Shown: piece after piece, positions 58,925-64,000 of the stretch | How the letters are laid out: every line of letters starts with the position of its first letter | Position numbering within the stretch: position 1 is the first letter of the stretch | NCBI RefSeq assembly: GCF_031143425.1 | Contig: NC_090445.1 | Span: 821,722,817-821,786,816, forward strand | From: Pleurodeles waltl | Lineage: Eukaryota > Chordata > Amphibia > Caudata > Salamandridae | Length of the DNA stretch: 64,000 nt | Reading direction: 5' to 3' | The notes under the pieces: generated by a model | Databases searched by the model: none | Seen by the model: the letters and a program-made list of their open reading frames with translations, nothing else | Told to the model about the DNA's origin: nothing | Translations under genes and position numbers: made by a program

Positions 58925-60600
58925 GGACCTTTCTTGGGATCTTGATCAGATATCCCTCCTTCCAGCACCCTTTTTTCTTCCAGACTCTTCCAAACATGGG
59001 GTAGAGCATGTCTACTAATGTTTCATTGCCTGCCTTCAGTGCCTCTGCAGGAATTTTGTCCTGGCCTGCTACCTTCCCATTTCTGAGATGTTTGATGGCT
59101 TGCCTTATTTCTTCCTTGGTTAGTCTGCTTCAGTCGATTGGCAAGTCCTTGTCAGCTGGCTGTATGTCTGTGGCGACTGCGGCACAGGCTGGTTCAGCAG
59201 TTCTTCTGAGTGCACCACCCATCTTCGTTGTTAGCCTTCATTCCCCAAGAATGTTTTCAAAGTTTTGTCTTTAAAAGGGCTTTGCAGCTTGCTGTATATG
59301 CTGGAGAATTCTTTCACGTTTCCATGGCTTGCTGCTTCCTGGGCTACTGTGGCAGGACCATTGATGAATCCACTTGTCTGCTCTTAAGCTTATCTTTGCT
59401 TCCTTGTTGGTTTTGATATATTTTCTGTGAGCTTTCGCTTTTTCTCTTCTGGTTCTGTTGGTGTTGACTGCAGCTTTCTTTTTTGTTCTCACTAGGAATT
59501 TGCTGAGAGTCTTAGTGGAGATTCATTCTTTATACTGTTGTTTCCTGGACCCAATTCTTATTAGTTGATGTCAGTGTTTCTATGATCTTCTCATACTTGG
59601 TCTCTGTTGTCCTCTTGTTCTTGCAGGACTCAAAACTTGTTATTGAGGATGACTGAGTATTTACTCCATTTCTGTGCATCTTTGAGGAGGGTGGTATTAT
59701 ATTACTGGCGTCAATCCATGCTTTCTTAAGCTTTAGCTTTAGCCTGGCCATGATAAGTTGATGGTCTGACGCCACAACCGCTATTCTCATCACTCCCACA
59801 TCCTGCAGGGACCACCGCAATATCTTGGCAATGCAAAACGGTCAGTCTGGTTCTCTGTTGAGTGATTTGGTGACACCCAGGTTGCCTTATATATTCTTTT
59901 GCGTGCAAATACACTATCGCCTGTCACTAGACTGTTCAGTGCACAGAGCTCTGCAGGCCTTTCACCATTCCCATTCATGTCGCCATGACTTCTATGTACC
60001 CAGTGTTGTCGCTTCCAAATTTGGCATTGATGTCCCCCAACATCAGTATGGTGATGTCTCTGTCCAAGCATCTTTCTAGGATGGACTGAAGTCTGTTGTA
60101 AAACTGTTCTTTTTCCTGTTCTTTGCTGTCATTTGTAGGTGCATAGCACTGAATAATAATCATGTGATCCTCTTTTTCTTTATGCTGAAGGTCACTGTGA
60201 TGTTCTGGGATTGTTGGCTTCCCATCCAATCTCTGTTGGATGCTGGCGTTGACATCATTGCTGCTCCCTAAGTTTGTGGGGAGTTCTCTTCCTCATGTCC
60301 AGAATACAGCAGCATTCCTTCTGGAACCAGTCTTTTCTGTCTGGACTGTGTCCATCTGGTCTTGCTGGTGCAGGGCATGGTTGTATTTGTTCATTTCTGC
60401 TGCAACTTGAGCTGTCATGTCTGTCTCGTACATAGTCCTCATGTTCTATGTCCTGATGGTGATGCTCTTGGTCGAAAGCAGGTTGATTGACTTCTTGGCT
60501 TCCAGGGATCTCTGATTTTCACCACGAGGTGATTCCTCTGTCCCCAAGACTGGGATGTCTTTTTGGTAGCTAGCCCCATGCATAAACCTCCTCATTTCTT
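58925..60600 (-). mobile_element. LINE 5' half (AP endonuclease), inverted
   Basis: Read on the minus strand, 60300 down to 58925, an APE-type endonuclease is legible across several frames: TRWTQS near 60360, IIIQCYAPTND and ILMLGDINAKFGSDN (canonical GDxNA) near 60030-60170, SDHQLIMARLKLKLKKAW (SDHxL motif) near 59725-59780, then a lysine-rich linker and the start of the polymerase, AGQDKIPAEALKA-like, near 59060. Many shifts and stops. The style resembles RTE-like vertebrate/invertebrate LINEs; clade is my inference. Its 3' continuation lies in the opposite orientation at 60655. Confidence 0.75.
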
Positions 60601-60654
60601 ATCTGCGCTTGCAAATGGCCCTGGCCTACTCATTTTATGAGTGCTTGGTAGCCT

Positions 60655-62095
60655 GTATGGAGGCAGGACCTGAAAACATTCCTACAGAGGCACTAAAGGC
60701 AGACATTGCAACACCAGTAGGCATGCTATACCTCATGTTTGGAAGTATCTGGGAAGAGTAAAAGGTGCCATCAGACTGGGAGAAAGGATATCTCATCAAG
60801 ATCCATAATAAAGGTGACCTGAGTAACTGTGCAAACTACAGAGAGTGAACTCTTCTATCTGCCCCAGGCAAATTGTTCAACAGAGTCATCCTGAACAGAA
60901 TGAAGGAACAAATTGGCACTCAGTTGCAAGACCAGCCATCTGTCTTCTGCAAAGTTAGACCCTCACAGACCATACTGCAACCCTGCAAATCATCATTGAG
61001 CTATGGATGGAATGGAACTCTTCATTCTATGTCACGTTCATCAACCATAAGAAGGCATTCAACAGCTTGGACAAAGAGGCCCGTTAGAAATTCCTCCACC
61101 ATAACAGTGTGACAGATAAACTCATATAAGAATCATCAGGAACTCTTTCAAGGGAATGACCTGCAAGATAGTCCACTGAGGACCACTCATGGAAGCCTTT
61201 GAAGTGAGTACCGGAGTCCGCCAGGATTGTTTGCTCTTGTCTTATCTCTTCCTACTGACCATAGACTGGATCATGGAGACATCCATCGCAAGAGAAGTAA
61301 ATGGGTCCAGTAGATAACTTTGACACAGTGACACAACATGGATTTTGCAGACAACCTGTCACTCTCCCATACCCCTCTGCAGATGCAAGAGAAGACCAAC
61401 AAAGTGGAGGCCACATCAGCACAACTTGGCCACAACATCCACCGAGGAAAACCAAGATCCTGAAGGCTAACACTGCACAACTGCAGTCACTCTTGCAGGT
61501 GATACACTGAAAAAGGCTGAGGCCTTCACCTACCTGGGCAGTATGACAGACAGGCAGGGCAGCACAGCCACTGATGCCAAGGCAAGAATTGGCAAAGCAG
61601 GGGCTGCTTTCAATCAACTAAGGAAGATCTGGAGCTCCAAACACCTAGCGCTGCATACCAATATCAGGCTTTTTAACACTCACGTAAAATCAGTCCTTCT
61701 GTATGGAGATCAATAGTGACCTTCACCCACAAAGTCCAGAGCTTCAGCAACACCTTTCTGAGGAAAATCCCCCAAATCTGCTGATCCAACACCATCAGCA
61801 ACCACGACCTGTGGCAGTACGGCTTTCCAACGCCCTGCTCATGACGAAATAATGAAAAGATGCTGGGGCCAGATAGGTCACATTCTTCATAACCCAGCAT
61901 CAAACACCACCAGGCAAACCCTCACCTGGAACCTTCAAGGAAAGAGGAAGGCCAGGAAACACCTGGTGTCGACGCCTCAAGAATGACTGCAAAGAGATGG
62001 GTTAAATTTGGATTCCAATTGAAAGAAAAGTCAAGGACAGAGATGGCTGGGGCGGCCTATTCCCCAGGAGGAATAGTAGGCGTAGTTAAGTAAGT
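60655..62095 (+). mobile_element. LINE 3' half (reverse transcriptase), sense orientation
   Basis: On the plus strand, across frames: GPENIPTEALKAD near 60660, KGYLIKIHNKGDLSNCANYR near 60785-60840, KLFNRVILNRMKEQ near 60865-60910, GVRQDCLLL (canonical GVRQGC) near 61215 and FADN at 61344-61355 where FADD is expected, then LGHNIHRGKTKILKA and the C-terminal DRDGWGGLFPRR near 62035-62070. The catalytic aspartate change and many stops show it is dead. The first ~150 bases duplicate the start of the polymerase also present inverted at 58925-59075. Confidence 0.8.
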
Positions 62096-62099
62096 ACTG

Positions 62100-63200
62100 G
62101 TTGAACAGTTACTAAAATTTGACTTTGTCTATGCGTGGATCCCTGTTAGGGCTTCTTAACTCTTAACAGTGGGATGTCTCGAGAAATAAATACAAAAATA
62201 TGTAGAATTTACTGTAATAGTAGTACAGCTGAAAAGGGAAAGGTGAAAAGTGTTGAGAAATAAAGCATATGCATTAATACCAATGAAGATTATAAGACTT
62301 CAGAAGAGCGAGTGTTCCTTTTAAAAACAAACGACCATAGCATATATGATTTGGCTGGCAAACTGATAAAACAGTTGCTCCTCTGTCGTTCAGATACATA
62401 GGTCTAACTTCTTTGGACAAGGAGGCGAGCAAGTGTTTGGTAAAGAAGTAAGCCATCAGGTAGTGCACCACTCATAAAGGGAATCCACATTACCAAAGTC
62501 CCGCCATATAAGGCTACAGCTCATAAAAACAAAAGTATAAGAAATTGCCCAAAGAGTCAGTTAGACTCCGGCTTTCATCCCTCTGAACTTGATAAATGAG
62601 TTACAGTTCTTTTGGTTACAAACTTTCTAATAGCTATGTGCACTGTGGGAGGGGTATTTGTTGCTGAACATGTACAGATATTGATATAAACTGACAGAAT
62701 TATCATCACACTTCTGTAAAAGTCAATGAGAGTTTCTATTCCAGTCTGCCTCCACATCATGTCTAATCTGTCATAGTTGCTCAGAATCCTTCACAGGGCC
62801 ACCTTGGAGCAATGAAGCAAGAATACATGGGAATCTTCAATCCCTGTCTTAAAAACACATTGCATTTCGTTACATTACTAAGTGTACTAAAAAAAAAAAG
62901 AGTACAGCTTTATTCCCTTTTACAAGCATGTTCTGATGACAAGACGTGTCTGTAGTAAAGAAAAACATCACAAGTCGCTTGTAATAACTTTGGGGTCTTC
63001 TGACATCACTCTTCACAAGCACGCTAAGCACCATCTTACTTTTTTCAGCTGTCGTGGAGAAAACAGCGGGCCATTCAGAAGGGCCCTTCAATGCTGTGCC
63101 CAATATAGTAAATAAAGCCTCCCTCAGACCCACGTTGACACAGCTCACATAACAAATATATCTCAAAGCTGCACTGTTAACATTGAGAAAAGCCTCTTAT
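62100..63200 (+). other. Downstream DNA without recognised features
   Basis: 1.1 kb following the LINE 3' end. Short minus-strand open frames show no domain. Nothing else is supported. Confidence 0.45.
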
Positions 63201-63830
63201 AAAACTCTGGCATCATTTGCAAGGTCCGTGGCAAAGGGCGGCACAGCAAGTGCCTTGCTTCACCACCCTGTGCCACCAGGACACGGCCACAATGTGCCGT
63301 ATCTATAAGATATAGCATATTTCTGTCCTCTCCCCCGGGGCTGGCACACAAATTGCTGCCATGCACCAACACAGGCACCCTTGTACCATGGTGCAAGGTT
63401 GCCTGCGTTGTGGGGATGATTGTTTCTGTGCAGGAAGAGGTGTTTACCCTGTTCTATGGGTGCTGCAGAATGCAGCACACAGAGGGGGAAAAAAGGGGAG
63501 CAGTAAAGGTATTTCTCCCCATTGCGTCACTCTTACGCCACCCCTGAGGTGGTGTAGGAATCTGACACATTCCAGAATGTGTCTGAATCCTTCAGGTTCC
63601 ATGGGTGTTGCGTGGGAATACCCACAGCAACACCCTTGGAACGCCCCTTTCACGCAGTGTTATGCGTGAAAGGGGTCCTTATTTACAAGGCCATGAAAAG
63701 CCAGGCAAGGTGGCTTTGTGAGGCCTTATAAATATGGGCTGGCACACTGCGTCACCGGAGTGTAAAAAAAAATGATGCTCCAATGGCTTTGTGTGCCCCT
63801 AGGGCCTTGTAAATTAGGCCCTTGGTTCTG
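63200..63830. mobile_element. MITE-like composite block ending AGGGCC..TAATTAGGCCC-type
   Basis: The right part reads TCCTTATTTACAAGGCC, GAGGCCTTATAAATATGGGC, then CTAGGGCCTTGTAAATTAGG and CCC near 63825. TTTACAAGGCC and GGCCTTGTAAA are inverted copies of one motif about 120 bases apart. The interior carries CCCCTTTCACGC..GCGTGAAAGGGG, a further perfect palindrome near 63645-63675. Non-coding; the left boundary is uncertain. Confidence 0.5.
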
Positions 63831-64000
63831 CATTTTAAAAAGGAAGCACTGCTTTTATCAATTTTCACGAACACAGCACTAGTGGTATGTCCCCCAATAT
63901 TATAGAGACGGAGCTTCTACTTGAAGGAACCAACTCAAGAATACATGAAAACAAAGGTCTGTCTGTGCAGGAAAATAAATGAGTTGAAGGAGGCCTGTTA

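Noticed and set aside
57221..64000. A neighbouring host gene downstream of SH3PXD2A
   Set aside because: All protein-like signal in this interval belongs to the broken LINE; no exon with host-gene similarity was recognised.

Overview
The window is vertebrate nuclear DNA. It carries the 3' part of one host gene, SH3PXD2A (TKS5/FISH, the multi-SH3 podosome scaffold), on the + strand. Four coding exons are supported: 11388-11722, 25203-25252, 41605-41724 and 41850-43784 (stop codon included). Phases agree at all three internal junctions and every intron has GT..AG ends. These exons encode the end of SH3 domain 2, a proline-rich linker, and complete SH3 domains 3, 4 and 5. The PX domain, SH3-1 and the start of SH3-2 must lie upstream of position 1, because no exon was recognised in 1-11387. 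The stop at 43782-43784 is followed by a long AT-rich, repeat-poor stretch read as a multi-kilobase 3' UTR, with candidate poly(A) signals near 44.6, 53.25 and 57.2 kb.

Everything else recognisable is transposable-element or tandem-repeat DNA. Long introns (over 11.3 kb, 13.5 kb and 16.4 kb), DIRS retrotransposons of two ages, and several short inverted-repeat element families beginning with GGGCC-type termini suggest a large-genome amphibian, most likely a salamander or newt. That is an inference; no species marker was seen.

Layout. 1-11.4 kb: intron with a diverged minisatellite, a LINE reverse-transcriptase relic flanked by two ~190 bp direct repeats, a tandem pair, and several MITEs, including a Harbinger-like one with a TTA duplication. 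11.4-25.2 kb: exon A, then an intron with a MITE, a hAT MITE with a perfect 8-bp duplication, a near-perfect 40-bp inverted repeat beside a hammerhead-like hairpin, an old DIRS relic, GC-rich modular repeats, and an L2-like LINE 3' end on the minus strand. 25.2-41.6 kb: exon B, then an intron with a nearly complete DIRS element (30547-36427) and a 3.2 kb C/A/T-rich satellite. 41.6-43.8 kb: exons C and D separated by a 125-bp intron. 43.8-57.2 kb: putative 3' UTR with one MITE and small tandem repeats. 57.2-64 kb: downstream DNA with a LINE whose endonuclease half lies inverted against its reverse-transcriptase half, and a MITE-like block.

The best-resolved mobile unit is the DIRS element. Its inverted terminal repeats, internal complementary region, gag, reverse transcriptase/RNase H and tyrosine recombinase are all legible, and its termini can be placed to the base. 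Its terminal repeats are nearly identical, but gag has a frameshift and the reverse-transcriptase frame has two stops. No bacterial-style operon, CRISPR array, tRNA or rRNA gene was seen.
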